Shown: positions 1-10,551 of the stretch, piece by piece
Position numbering within the stretch: the first letter of the stretch is position 1
Layout: every line of letters starts with the position of its first letter
Assembly (NCBI GenBank): GCA_021234155.1
Contig: JAJEKV010000002.1
Coordinates: forward strand, 28,450,262 to 28,514,261
Reading direction: 5' to 3'
Origin: Isoetes taiwanensis
Taxonomy: Eukaryota; Streptophyta; Lycopodiopsida; Isoetales; Isoetaceae
Length of the DNA stretch: 64,000 nt
Translations under genes and position numbers: made by a program
Notes under the pieces: generated by a model
Told to the model about the DNA's origin: nothing
Seen by the model: only the letters and a program-made list of their open reading frames with translations
Database searches by the model: none

Positions 1-828
1 TCTAAATATGAACCTCTATATGACGCACATTACTAAAGGCCTAATATTGTACTCTGTTGGATGCTCTCGTGATATCTTCACTTCTCTGACAGATGACATC
101 TTAGTCGAGGTAAAAATGAAATGCACGGGCGAGTCATTGGTTTGAACTGCCCACAATGTCTCATGACTATCAAGCACGTGAGACAACTCATCCCGAAGGT
201 ACGATCGTATTCCTTCCGACAACGCAGTGCCACTGCTCTGGCCTCCACGCTCAGGAACAAAAGGTCAAAATAGTTGCTTGCCATTAAGAAGACATTCAAC
301 AGAAGAAATTCAAATATGAGGAAAGGGAGTTCTTGAAATATTGTTCTTATTGCAGCTACTCATGGCTGGGTCCATTTCTTCCTCCATCATCCATTAGCAT
401 GGATCTTAAGATGTCTAGATGTAGATGTAAGACAGCTTCTTGATCATAATGCAATAATTGAAAAAGCAATGACGTAGACTACAGTCTAGTTCAAATGCAT
501 GCGTTTAAACTCAAAAATTTGTAGAAACAGAGAGGGATTAAGGAAACCTCTTCACAACTGTAAGTTTCGCGGCAAAGGTGGCAAACCCTAAATGCCATCG
601 CGGCAAAGCTGAGTCTGAAGCCATGCAAACTGTTGCTTTAGATGTTTCAAATTGTTAAGAGCCCAAAAGCGACCTATCCCCTTCTATGCTTAACATTTTT
701 GAAGGGGCACCACCGGATTTTATAACTCTATCTGCGCAATAGATTCGTATGCAATGTCTTGGAATGCAAGAAATTGGATCGTAAATTTGTTCTAGATCCT
801 AGATGCTGCAGAATGCCTACTTTATTGG
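1..828. other. Non-coding stretch, nothing recognised
   Basis: AT-rich sequence with only short random ORFs. I see no conserved protein motif, LTR or inverted repeat. Confidence 0.5.
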
Positions 829-1078
829 CTCTCAAAACTGACTAGAGTAGCCAAGGAGGATTCGCTTAGGTGAATCCGTGATTCGCTTGAAGAATCATTC
901 TTGAGCAGGACTATAAAGGCCTAACGCAGCCCTAATTGCGCTTTATAGGCTTGCTGCATGGATTTTTGGGAGATTGGCTTGGAGGATTCACCCAAGCGAA
1001 TCCTAAGTGTTCACCCATGTAATGCTCTTAGTTCCTCAAGCGAATCCTCTTGGTTACTTGGGTCAGTCAGTTTTGGGA
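829..1078. mobile_element. MITE-like nested inverted-repeat element
   Basis: The ends are imperfect inverted repeats. CAAAACTGACT near 833 is matched in reverse complement near 1066-1076, and AGCCAAGGAGGATTCGCTT (849-867) is matched near 1038-1056. A second inverted pair lies inside (857-877 against 984-1004, one mismatch), and the centre pairs CTATAAAG with CTTTATAG. The length (about 250 bp), the lack of coding potential and the hairpin-forming design fit a miniature inverted-repeat element. No clear target-site duplication was found, so the superfamily is not assigned. Confidence 0.6.
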
Positions 1079-2643
1079 TCTGATAGCAGCATATACTGTA
1101 AAACTAACAAGTAAGCTTTCCATCTTGTCAAATAGGAATTTAGCTTAAGCCCTTGGCAACCACAACAAATAAAGCACCCCGTAGAAATGCATTGCATACC
1201 AAATAGCCTGATGTGGACGAACGAAAAAATTGCTTCTGGTTGTACCAGACTCTGCACAAATCCGACAAAGCCAGAAGCCCTCAAACACTTTAATAGCATC
1301 TTGCACTGCCTTTTTCGATTTAACGGCTACATAAACCATAGAATGAAACATAATAGGAATGTAATCCACGTAAGGATGGGATTACGAACTGGACTAATTT
1401 TTTTTCCCCTGCTTCATTCCGGCGAGCCGATCCTCGCCGATGTAGTGCCGCTGCTTCTTCTGATCGGTTCCCGTGAGGCGTCGAGATAAGTAGATAGGAT
1501 TTTGTTAAAAAAAATTCAAGTTCTTCAAGTTTCTTGAAACTCGTTGGAGTTTTTTGAAGTAGAGGACTTCCAGTAGCTTCTGGCGACTTTCTTCTCGGTT
1601 ATATTTTGTTTGGTGAGGATATGCTTCAAGAATTTGTTTATTTTGTTGTTTTCTTTTAAATCTAACTTGTTATTTATGTTCTTTGTTAGGCTTTTGGTTC
1701 TGGCATGTCATTAGAAGACCTCTTGGCGAGAATACTACTTTCTTTATAGTCTATATTTACATGCAGTTACGTTTTCTTGATTCTGGCAACTCGAGTTCTT
1801 CTGTAAATTTTCGTCTTACATTTATTATCCTGGACGCAGAAGCTGTGCCTTTTTGAGCAGTCAGGCGCTTCTTTACTTGCTGGAAGTCTCTTACTTGTGC
1901 CGCTAAAGGTAGAGGATAATTCAAGTCGTTGCAGGCCCTTTTAGAATTTCAAAGAGCAAAATCAGAAGTATTTGGGGAAAATTTTAGAAAAATTACCAAG
2001 ATCTTACAAGATGGTTCCAGTTGTTTTATGCAAACCACTACCAGCACCAGCAAAATTCACTCCAAATTCAAGGTTCTGAGGCTGTGATCTAAAGGGCGGA
2101 ATCAGGGGAAGCCCCAAATGCAGGGCTAAAAGGACAGAAGTCCGCAATACATCAGCATTATACTAAGAATGGCAGAAATGTGCAAAGGTTAGATCTTACC
2201 AATATAGTCAGTGATGAGAAATCCATCAGAAAATCGTCCAGTAGCAACTTGGCCTGGAAATTAATTCCATAAGGATGAAAATTTGCCCTGGCGGAGGTAC
2301 AGGCAAGAATATTATTGTTTCCGGCATCAACAAAGGATGCGCCAAAGATGAATTAAATTACAATTTTAGTTGTAATTTGGAATTTTGGATCAACCATGAA
2401 ACTATTGTGTGTTTGGGAAATTGTTGAAACTATAAAAACATTATGAAGTGTTAATGTCTTAATGTTACTGTTCCGAAGTTTTGAATTCTGAAATGCTATG
2501 TCCGCATTGTTATTGTAACTGTAATCTAGCAATTCTAAGTTTAGTATCAAATAACAGCTGGTGGAGATAGAATTACTGTGGTGGAGATAGAATTACTGTT
2601 TTTAAAACACATGGAAAAACACAGTAATCCCATGGATTACGTA
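1079..2643. other. Non-coding stretch, nothing recognised
   Basis: Short ORFs in this interval have no recognisable domains. The sequence is T-rich around 1500-1850. No repeat structure was seen. Confidence 0.45.
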
Positions 2644-2774
2644 AGGGAATCTACTTTCCTCGGATATCCCCCTCAGAATATTCCTCGATGGAGCCGCCAG
2701 CTCATGCGGCGCATGGGCTGGCGGCGTCGCCTCAGAAATTCCTTGGCGGTATACCCTCAGGGCGTAGATTCCCT
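2644..2774. repeat. Short foldback element with GC-rich hairpin core
   Basis: The termini AGGGAATCTAC (2644-2654) and GTAGATTCCCT (2764-2774) are perfect inverted repeats of 11 bp. In the centre GCCGCCAGC pairs with GCTGGCGGC around a short loop. The core is much more GC-rich than its surroundings. This looks like a small MITE or hairpin insertion. Confidence 0.5.
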
Positions 2775-4529
2775 AGTACAAAACCCTATTATAAAATTGC
2801 TCGATGACATCGGCATGCACACTTAAAAATACATGGAAAATAAAATGTTGTAGCACAAAGGGTTGCCCTCATGAATGGGAAAAAATAGACCCTATAAAGA
2901 ACTATAAATTGCAAATATCTCTACTAGGAAGGAAGGAAGGAAGGAGGGAGGGAGGGAAGGATATTTTAACGTCCACGGAGGCCAACTGGCCTATGAGACG
3001 GAAAGAAGTAGAAGAAGGAAAATTCAATCTTTAAGGAAATAAGTGAGAGAAGAAAGAACATGATTTTCGATTAGTATGTAGAGGTTTGGCTAGTAGATGG
3101 CAATGATCCTTCTGCAAAGTTTAACACCCGTGAATTTTAATGCCCATGTCCCCCAATTCTCTTCCCAAGGTACTATTACTATTGAAAGTTTCTTCGAACA
3201 AGGATCAGGAACCTACATTATTTGACCCACATTGATAAGTTTGTGCTCAACTATAATGTGAAGGATAAAGCATCAGGCGATTTATAACTGTGTCAAATCA
3301 TTGATCATAGCAAGTAGCCATGGAGTTATAGCTTTGCCTTATAGCCTTTTCAGAGGTGGATCCCGTTGGGTGGTAAAGGTCTTTCTGCCATATCAAGATC
3401 TTTGAGAAGTTTCAAAGTTATCTCTATTGTACTGTCAAAATTGTGATTTCAAAAAATATCAATTGTCTATCTAGTTCATTCATATCAAAATTCTTTAAAA
3501 ATAACAATTCTAAACACACATTGCAGATGCAAGCTATCAAACTCCGAGCTTCTTTCCATACTATGAACACCAACATCCTATATCTTCAAGGTTCTCAACA
3601 AGCCATATGAATAAGTCTTCCATCATCACATTGACAAGTACATATGTACATTTTATAGTTTCTTTGCAAGACTATCACTGCTAAGGGTTTTTCCTTAAAA
3701 CCCTTCGGAGCAAGGGTCTTTTAATCCTAGACAGTAATGGTTTTCTTTCTTGTGTTGGTCCCATAGACCTCATGGTCCCTGTGGACGATAAAAGTTAATT
3801 CAATTCAGTTCAATTCTCAAAAACTTTGGAAAGTTCCTTATTGAAACTATAATCAATGTCATTGTTAGTACAACAAACAGTGCAAAGGCTTAGGCTTATT
3901 AAGAACAACACTTTGCTAGATGCTCTGGTATCATCCACAAAGTTACGAGCTAAAACAATCAATACAATGAAACCACAAGCCCAAAACTTCTGTCACCCAG
4001 TAAAGGCATCGACATGATGCTGATTGCAACCAAACTAAATAGAGATTCTTCTTCAACCTAGCAACAATGGAAAGACAACAAAGCAAAGTTCTTACCCAAC
4101 GACAACCGAGAAAATGGCCAAAGTAGATGCTGGCAACATGCTCCCCACAGAAATCTCCAAGTTTGCCACAACTATCACAAACATCCCCAAAAATTAGACA
4201 CATAATTCGTCCAAATAAATTTGACCCTAAATCTGAAATACCAAGCGTATAGGCCCAACTCTAAATTCAATATCCACGTGGGAAAAAAACTACGAAAACT
4301 AGCAATAAGGCAGGCTTGGAGAAATTTTTTTTTTTTTGGGGGAGGGGGAGGGATGGATGGTAGATGGAGTTAAATAAAAAATGGGAACATGAAACAGAAA
4401 AGATAACACAATAAAATGACAGGTGAAGTTGGGGCAAATTATTGGGTGGAACTTGGTGAAAGGGAGTGAAGGAAGAGGGATGGTGGATGGAGTTGAATGA
4501 AAAAATGGGAACATGAGATACAAAAGATA
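2775..4529. other. Non-coding stretch with a GGAA/GGGA microsatellite
   Basis: A purine-rich GGAA/GGGA run lies at about 2926-2960 and a poly-T run followed by a G-rich tract at about 4326-4353. No gene is recognised. Confidence 0.5.
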
Positions 4530-4667
<138 letters not shown>

Positions 4668-5103
4668 TTGGCCACATGCTGACTTAGAGATGACGAGAGA
4701 CAATATGAGAGAATATGAGAGATGAGAGATGGGGGAGAGATGGGAGAGATGGGTGAGAGTGGGAAAACCCAACTCTCACCTTGAGAGATGATTCGCCCCT
4801 TGCGGCCGTTAGGGCGTTTTCATTGCCCACTAACCAAACAATTAGCCTTAATTTTCGCTGCCTGAAAAAACTGCCCGAAATGTTTCCCACACCGAAAACC
4901 AGGGGCGCCATTTCCTCTGCTTCTTGATCTTCAAGGCCGCCTAATTCTATCCAATTTCTCGAAGCAATTAGCCGATTACGATCCAGGTATTCATCAGATT
5001 ACGCACGCATTTGCATTCTGTTTTTTGTGCATTCATACATTAAGTTTTGATCGTTAATTTCGTTTTAAGTCGTCCTTATTCCCAATCAATTATTTGGATT
5101 CAG

Positions 5104-6673
5104 ATGTCTAAGGCCTCTCGATCTGCTTTGCCAGCAACCAGCAAGCCTTTCGTGCCTCCTCGGGTTGAAAAAATGGCACCAAGAAGGACCCGGAAAATGA
5201 CAGGCCAGATCTCCATGGATGTGCATTTGGAGACTAATTCTGAGCCAATTCCATCTTCAAGACAGCCAAAGGAAAAGAGATCCAAGCGTGTATTGAGCGA
5301 AATTCAGGCATCCTCTGATATTGTGAGTGAATCTTTTGAAACCGATTCTGCTTTGGCTCTTGTTGTGCATGAGAAGGAAAATTCGAAAGTGATAGACACA
5401 AAGAATAGGAAGTCTCCTGTGCAATGGACAGATCAGGGTGTCTCCACATTCCTCAATCTCTTGAACGAGATGAAATTGGTAACCAATGGCACCCTCAACC
5501 TCTCCAACACACAATGGAGGGAAATTATGATCAAATTGCAGCCCTTTGTTGGGGGTTTAGTGGAGCTGAGACAACTAAAGAACAAATGGGATAAGCCGCA
5601 AGCTAAATTTAAAGATGAGAAGGAGGCTTGTAGCCATCACGGGTTCAAACCATCAACTTGGCGGTGGTATGATGAATGGAAGAGGTTAAATATGGTGTTA
5701 CCTCGGATAATCCAATACCACGTCTTTGGTGATGATGGTGAATTTGGGAATGAAGCTTTGAGGTCTGCAGACTTGCATACAAATTACTCGGAATCTTTCA
5801 TGAATGACACTTTCTTTGAAACTGTTGGAACAGTCAAAACATTTGAAGACCACTTTGATGATCCACCCAATTCAAACAATAATGTAAACACGGGAAATCC
5901 GAGCGATCCAAAGATGCGAAAATTCCAATCAATAGGACACCAACAGAAACCGATTGATTCTTCAAGTCCTAGATCACCGCATGTAATCACCGAGTTTGTG
6001 GAAAACCTACAAGTAGAAAGAAGTCCAGGTTGCAGATAGATGAGGACATTGCAATGGGAATATCACAGATGGCAAGCACATTTGGGGATACTGAGGTGAA
6101 GAAATTAGATTTCCTGAAAGAAGAAAGTGCAAGAAAAATTGAGTTGGTCAGGGAATTGGAAACAATAAGATCTGATCTTCATATTCCTCATATCAAACTC
6201 CAGACTCTACTTCTTCCTCTTCCAGTGAGGTTCCCTATTACTCAGATCATGACTCCTGGCCTACTTCGAGTGAGGAACTTCTTCCCGACAGTAGTGGGGA
6301 CTCTCAACAGTTCTCTGATCATCCTGTTAGTTTGGAGAACATTTTTCAGCAGAATCAGGTTTCCAACGAAGACTCTTCGGGCGAGGAAGAGCAACAAGAA
6401 AGCCAGTTCTCCTCCCCTTCAGTCCAGCCTGCAAACCCTGAAGTGGAAGTCTTGACCCACAAGCTGATCCACTGCAGTTATTCCAAACAGACTGTTACTA
6501 CTTTCTTTGAGATGGGGGTTTCTATTGATGCTGATGTTTTAGAATGGGCTGCTAATTCTGCTAGGAACAGGACTGTCCATATGGAGAGTGTTTACGTTAG
6601 GCACAACGAAAAATGGTGCCTTCAAGAGATACGAAATATTACCTTCCAGTGTGACCTCTGTCCCAGGATTTGA
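5104..6673 (+). pseudogene. Harbinger ORF1: Myb/SANT-like DNA-binding protein, frame-broken
   Basis: In this family ORF1 binds the element ends and helps nuclear import of the transposase. I start at the ATG at 5104 because it directly follows a plausible splice acceptor; a 5'UTR intron with a GT donor near 4988 is likely. A basic, proline-containing N-terminus (about residues 1-60) precedes a Myb/SANT-like domain at about residues 105-190 (VQWTDQGVSTFLNLL..., LRQLKNKWD..., WRWYDEW). The frame shifts near 5998, continuing as a helical segment rich in K and E (GKPTSRKKSRLQIDED onward). It shifts again near 6180 into a Ser/acidic linker and an unusual C-terminal tail (LTHKLIHCSYSKQTVTTFF onward) that ends at 6673. 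Missed introns could explain the shifts as well as decay. Confidence 0.7.
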
Positions 6674-7273
6674 ACAAGAAATATTGTTATGTCTTCATCT
6701 TTTTGTTTTTGTTTCATATTTTCATTTTCAAACAGGCTTCTATTATATAGAAAATGGCATGCATGCCATTTTTTTTTGGCTGATGTAACTCTTCGAGTTC
6801 TGACAGAAGAAACCTATGCAGATTTCCTATGCAGATTTCCTATGCTCTTTGAAAGGCGTGATATTTTTGTTTTTATGATGTGAAGTCATTTGGCTCACAT
6901 TTGATTGTAACCTGGCTGCTGAGATACTGCACTATTTTGAACAGTGCAGACTATAAAAATGTATTAAACTTTTTTTGAATACAAAACGTGGTTTACCTTC
7001 TTATTCCTGTGTTGTTGAAATTTTATATTCTTTCATGTGTATCAATGTCAAGTCATTTGATTCAGAAATGTCTGTGACATGTTGTTCAGTTTTGATAATG
7101 ACAGGTTTTCAAGCCCTAATGTATGTGTCACAAATCAAGCTCTAAACTCATGCTACAAACACATTTAACTTTTCATCATTTTGTAACAATTGATTAACAA
7201 TTCAAAATTAAAAAGATCAAATCAAATACAATTGATTATGGATTTCATTTTCTTGGCTACAAAATTCATTCAT
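6674..7273. other. Intergenic region between convergent Harbinger genes
   Basis: AT-rich 3' flanks of the two convergent genes. A GCAGATTTCCTAT-type direct duplication occurs near 6818-6842. No further coding signal was seen. Confidence 0.5.
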
Positions 7274-8629
7274 TCAAAGGATGACATGCCCATCCAGATT
7301 CTCAAATAGCACGTGCCTCATTTGATCACCCTGTTTTTTTAAGGACCTGTTCATGGCTTCTGTCTCATAGTAATATATTGGTGGAGGGTCTTCTTCAATT
7401 GGCAGCATATCCCAGCCCTTGTCTTCCATTATACAAAAGTTCCAAAGAACACAACATGCATGTATGATCTTGGAGGCTTTGCCAACATGCACAGGCAAGT
7501 GTTTCAGAATTCTAAACTTTTCCTTCACAATGCCAAATCCATTTTCTACACACACTCTGCCCCTACAGATCCTTTTGTTAAACTTACCATATGCACCCTG
7601 ATTTTGAGGAAAGACTTTAAGGAGAAAGGGCCTGCTGGAATAAGCTGAATCACCTAATAGTAATGGTGGAATAGTTACCTAAACTTCCTGGTCAGTAGGC
7701 TGCCCCTTCTTCAGTTTTCTGCCACTCAGAGTCACCACAGGTTCCTGTAAAATTTGTTTTGAGGCAATTTTATTGTAAATGGAGCTCTTCTTGAACTGGT
7801 TGGAATCATGGATTGAACCTGTTCTAGTTACACAAACATTTATAAACAATCTGCTATGTGTAACAATTCCTTGCATGAGACATGAGTGCCTCTTATGTCT
7901 GCTGTAATAGTCTTCCCCATTGTCCTTTTTTTTGGGTTTCCTCCATAAAAAAATATGGGAACCGTCAACTACACCATATATATTGGGCAACCCAGTTGCA
8001 TCATGGAATTCCTTAAAACATTGAGTTAATCTTGCACCTGTAGGCATTGCAACAAAACGTTTGTACATCATTGTCTTCGAAGCCAATACAAGCGTGACTT
8101 TCTTGGTATATTTCTGTACTGTTGCTTTCCCAACATAAAATCTCTGTTCGACATGTAAGGGCATATCCCCGTGTGCAAGAAAATACAGAACCATAGCAAC
8201 TGCTTTCCTTGGATCAACAGGGGGCCTTACTTTATTCCCGGGCCTGACAAGATAAGGCACAATTAAACCTACCAGTCTCTCAAATGTGGCTCTCCTCATC
8301 CTGTAAAATTGGTGCCACATATTGTCTTCGAAGGATGGCAGACAATTCCAAGCATGGTTATCGATATTATCCCACTGTGTTCTTTGCCTTGGAGCAATCC
8401 AAAATCTTCTTGGTGGTCTTCTAACCCTACTAGAACCCGCAACCATTAAAGCTGCAGATGCGCAAAAAAACATACCATTGTTATCCTCTAAAACCTCATC
8501 ATCGAACAGGGTCATTGGATCTTCGAGCTCGTTGAGTTCCAATAGCTGCAAACAGTATCTCTGTAATGCAAATCCGAGTGTCAAAGCCCGAAAAAGCATG
8601 GCAATCATACCAAGAATGACCGGATCCAT
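7274..8629 (-). pseudogene. PIF/Harbinger DDE transposase with a single in-frame stop
   Basis: Cut-and-paste transposase of the HARBI1/PIF type. The frame is open from the ATG at 8629 to a TAG at 7679-7681 (codon 317), then continues in the same frame to 7274, about 451 codons in total. The N-terminal half has the family's helix-rich region (MWHQFYRMRRATFERLV; DPRKAVAMVLYFLAHG; helix-turn-helix near VGKATVQKYTKKV). The catalytic residues are visible: Asp222 in VVDGSH, Asp327 in LLLGDSAY and Glu362 in VCVENGFG, giving DD35E spacing. The stop lies between the first and second catalytic residues. No frameshift is needed, so a single substitution, or a sequencing error, separates this from an intact gene. 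Start and length fit full-length family members. Confidence 0.88.
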
Positions 8630-8944
8630 GATTTAGTGGCCGGAATCGAAAGAATGGGGAGGCAAAACTAGAAATGAAATATCCCACATAGCCCTCCGAA
8701 CCAAGAAAAAACAGGCTTGAATATCCCACAATTTGACGCCCGAATGGAACGTTATGGTTGAATTATCCCACAAAGAGTTCGTCGGCCGGAATGGATGCAC
8801 GATCGAAAATCCGGCAATCAGCAAAAATTCTGCCAATAACAGAGGCTGTTAAGCCTCGAGAGACAATTGTCTCTCCTCTCCTCCCAAAAAAATACGTACA
8901 TTTCGGGGAGGAACCGTATGTGACGAGAGATGGATTTTTTAACG

Positions 8945-8958
8945 AGCATGTGGCCGAC

Positions 8959-9048
<90 letters not shown>

Positions 9049-9070
9049 GAGAGAGAAGCGTCGGCCACAT
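8945..9070. repeat. (GA)n microsatellite inside an inverted repeat
   Basis: A GA tract (about 8961-9056, one CA interruption) is bracketed by GCATGTGGCCGACGC on the left and GCGTCGGCCACAT on the right, which are reverse complements. The tract therefore sits in the loop of a 13-bp stem that also contains the Harbinger end motif. Confidence 0.85.
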
Positions 9071-9082
9071 AATCGAGGAGAG

Positions 9083-9224
9083 ATCATGAGAGATGAGTTG
9101 AGTGACAATTTTAGAGGAGAGTAAATGAGAGACATGCGAGAGTCCACTCATTGATCATGAGAGATGAGTTGAGTGACAATTTGAGAGGAGAGTAAATGGG
9201 AGACGTGCGAGAGTCCACTAAGTG
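9083..9224. repeat. 71-bp tandem duplication
   Basis: Two nearly identical 71-bp units start at 9083 and 9154 (ATCATGAGAGATGAGTTGAG). They differ by a few substitutions. Both are rich in GAGAG. Confidence 0.9.
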
Positions 9225-9596
9225 GACTCGCAGCTTGGGAGACAATTTTCCCTTAATTACTATTAGGGGCATTTCCACCAAATTTTAGTTGTTAGGGGTA
9301 CCCTCCGGAAATGAAATTTTCTATCTCCAAAAATATTTTCAAGGCAAAACAGGGTATGGCAGCGGAATGCTATGGCAGGAGCATTCGATTGGCTTTATAG
9401 CAGCCCACAACCAATTGGCTTTCGATTCATAGCTTTCGAGATTCACAGATTGGCTTTCGATTCATAGAGGCATTCGATTGGCTTCTTGATTCACAACCAG
9501 GCACAGACTTTGTAGAGGACCTCGACAAGAAATATTTGAAGTATCATCTTATACTGGTAATGCTATAGACCTTAAAAAGCGTATGAGAGGCTACAT

Positions 9597-10132
9597 ATGC
9601 ATTGTGCTAAAGAGAAGCAGAATCTGCCAACGGAAGAAGAATTTCAGCATCTTCGTTCAAAGCTGCCAACAACATCTACAGGCTTGGAAGGGCCTTCAGT
9701 CAATCGCGGTAGCATAAGCCTCGTGGATTTTGAGAAATTTGAAGATAACCTTGAGGTCTCTTATTTGTGGGAAGTCGATGACTTTTCTTGCCGACATGCA
9801 CAAGGCGGACAAGAAAGATTAAAGGACTCGACTCTACTGCGATGTATTTCAAGATTCAGGAATGAAGAGGTTATCGTCTTCAGCAGAACTTTCAGTCCAA
9901 ATGGGACAGAGTTTGTGTATTACATTTATGCATTGTGCATGGGGCAATAGCAATCCGAAGGGATGTTGTGTTAAAATACTTTGATGACCAAGCGAGTAAT
10001 ATTTTAAATTTCTTAGCAACTGGCTTGAATCACCCAAGGTTGGAAGCTGGGCTTGATAACATGGGAGTGATTCCCATGCTAGATCAGTTCGGAAGGGGAT
10101 TGAAAGAGCAGAAAATTGAAGATGAAAGTTGA
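9597..10132 (+). pseudogene. Unrecognised ORF pair, probably one frame-shifted gene fragment
   Basis: Two overlapping open frames (9597-9950 and 9935-10132) read as one protein of about 175 residues if a frameshift near 9940 is assumed. I do not recognise the family. The first part is mixed and slightly acidic (LPTEEEFQHLRSKLPTT; WEVDDFSCRHAQGGQERLK). The second contains LKYFDDQASNILNFLATGL. No transmembrane segment, signal peptide or retroelement motif is evident. It lies between the Harbinger element and an LTR remnant, so it may belong to a degraded mobile element or be a gene scrap. Confidence 0.3.
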
Positions 10133-10159
10133 AAACTTATAAGTTATGTAGCAATAACA

Positions 10160-10256
10160 TTACGTTATGTATCAATAAAATTACGTACCAATAAAATTAC
10201 GTTATGTATCATTAAAATTACGTACCAATAAAATTACGTTATGTATCATTAAAATT
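10160..10256. repeat. About 37-bp AT-rich tandem repeat
   Basis: About 2.7 copies of a unit containing TTACGTTATGTATCAATAAA and ACGTACCAATAAAA. It lies in the internal region next to the LTR remnant at 10330-10551. Confidence 0.85.
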
Positions 10257-10329
10257 ATTTATAGGAGAAATTTTATTTGTATGTGATTGCCATGTGCAGG
10301 ATCGAATTAGAGCTGCCACTCTGATACCA

Positions 10330-10551
10330 TGCAGATCTAAGAGACAATTAGAGGGAGAGAAAGATATCTCAATTGAAGATTTTGAGAACTGATACAAAGC
10401 AATGGCAACTAGATTCCTTATAAAGGAACGAGTTCTGCCCTAAATAGAAACACCATAAATTATGGAACATAAATTGAGGCTATGATCTTGGCACCGCTAG
10501 GTAGGTGACCGAGATTGTACCACCGTGCATGACCACCTTTCGTGGTCAACA
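10330..10551 (-). mobile_element. LTR of a copia-like retrotransposon, with adjacent PBS, minus strand
   Basis: Read on the minus strand, the 222-bp segment starts TGTTGACCACG (10551) and ends CTGCA (10330). It is immediately followed by TGGTATCAGAG (10329-10319), the primer-binding site complementary to initiator tRNA-Met. A TATA-like TTTATAAGG lies in its middle. The internal region is not recognisable and no second LTR was found, so this is a truncated insertion. It starts one base after the stop codon of the PPR reading frame. Confidence 0.7.

Larger units (their letters stand above)
4670..8955. mobile_element. PIF/Harbinger DNA transposon, near-complete
   Basis: The interval holds the two genes that define PIF/Harbinger elements, a Myb/SANT-like DNA-binding ORF1 on + and a DDE transposase on -, transcribed convergently. 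The motif GGCCACATGCT at 4670-4680 recurs in reverse complement at 8945-8955 and may be part of the terminal inverted repeats, although the match is only 11 bp. GA microsatellites lie immediately outside both ends. The family normally has a 3-bp target duplication, which I could not confirm because the flanks are simple repeats. The limits are therefore approximate. Confidence 0.65.
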
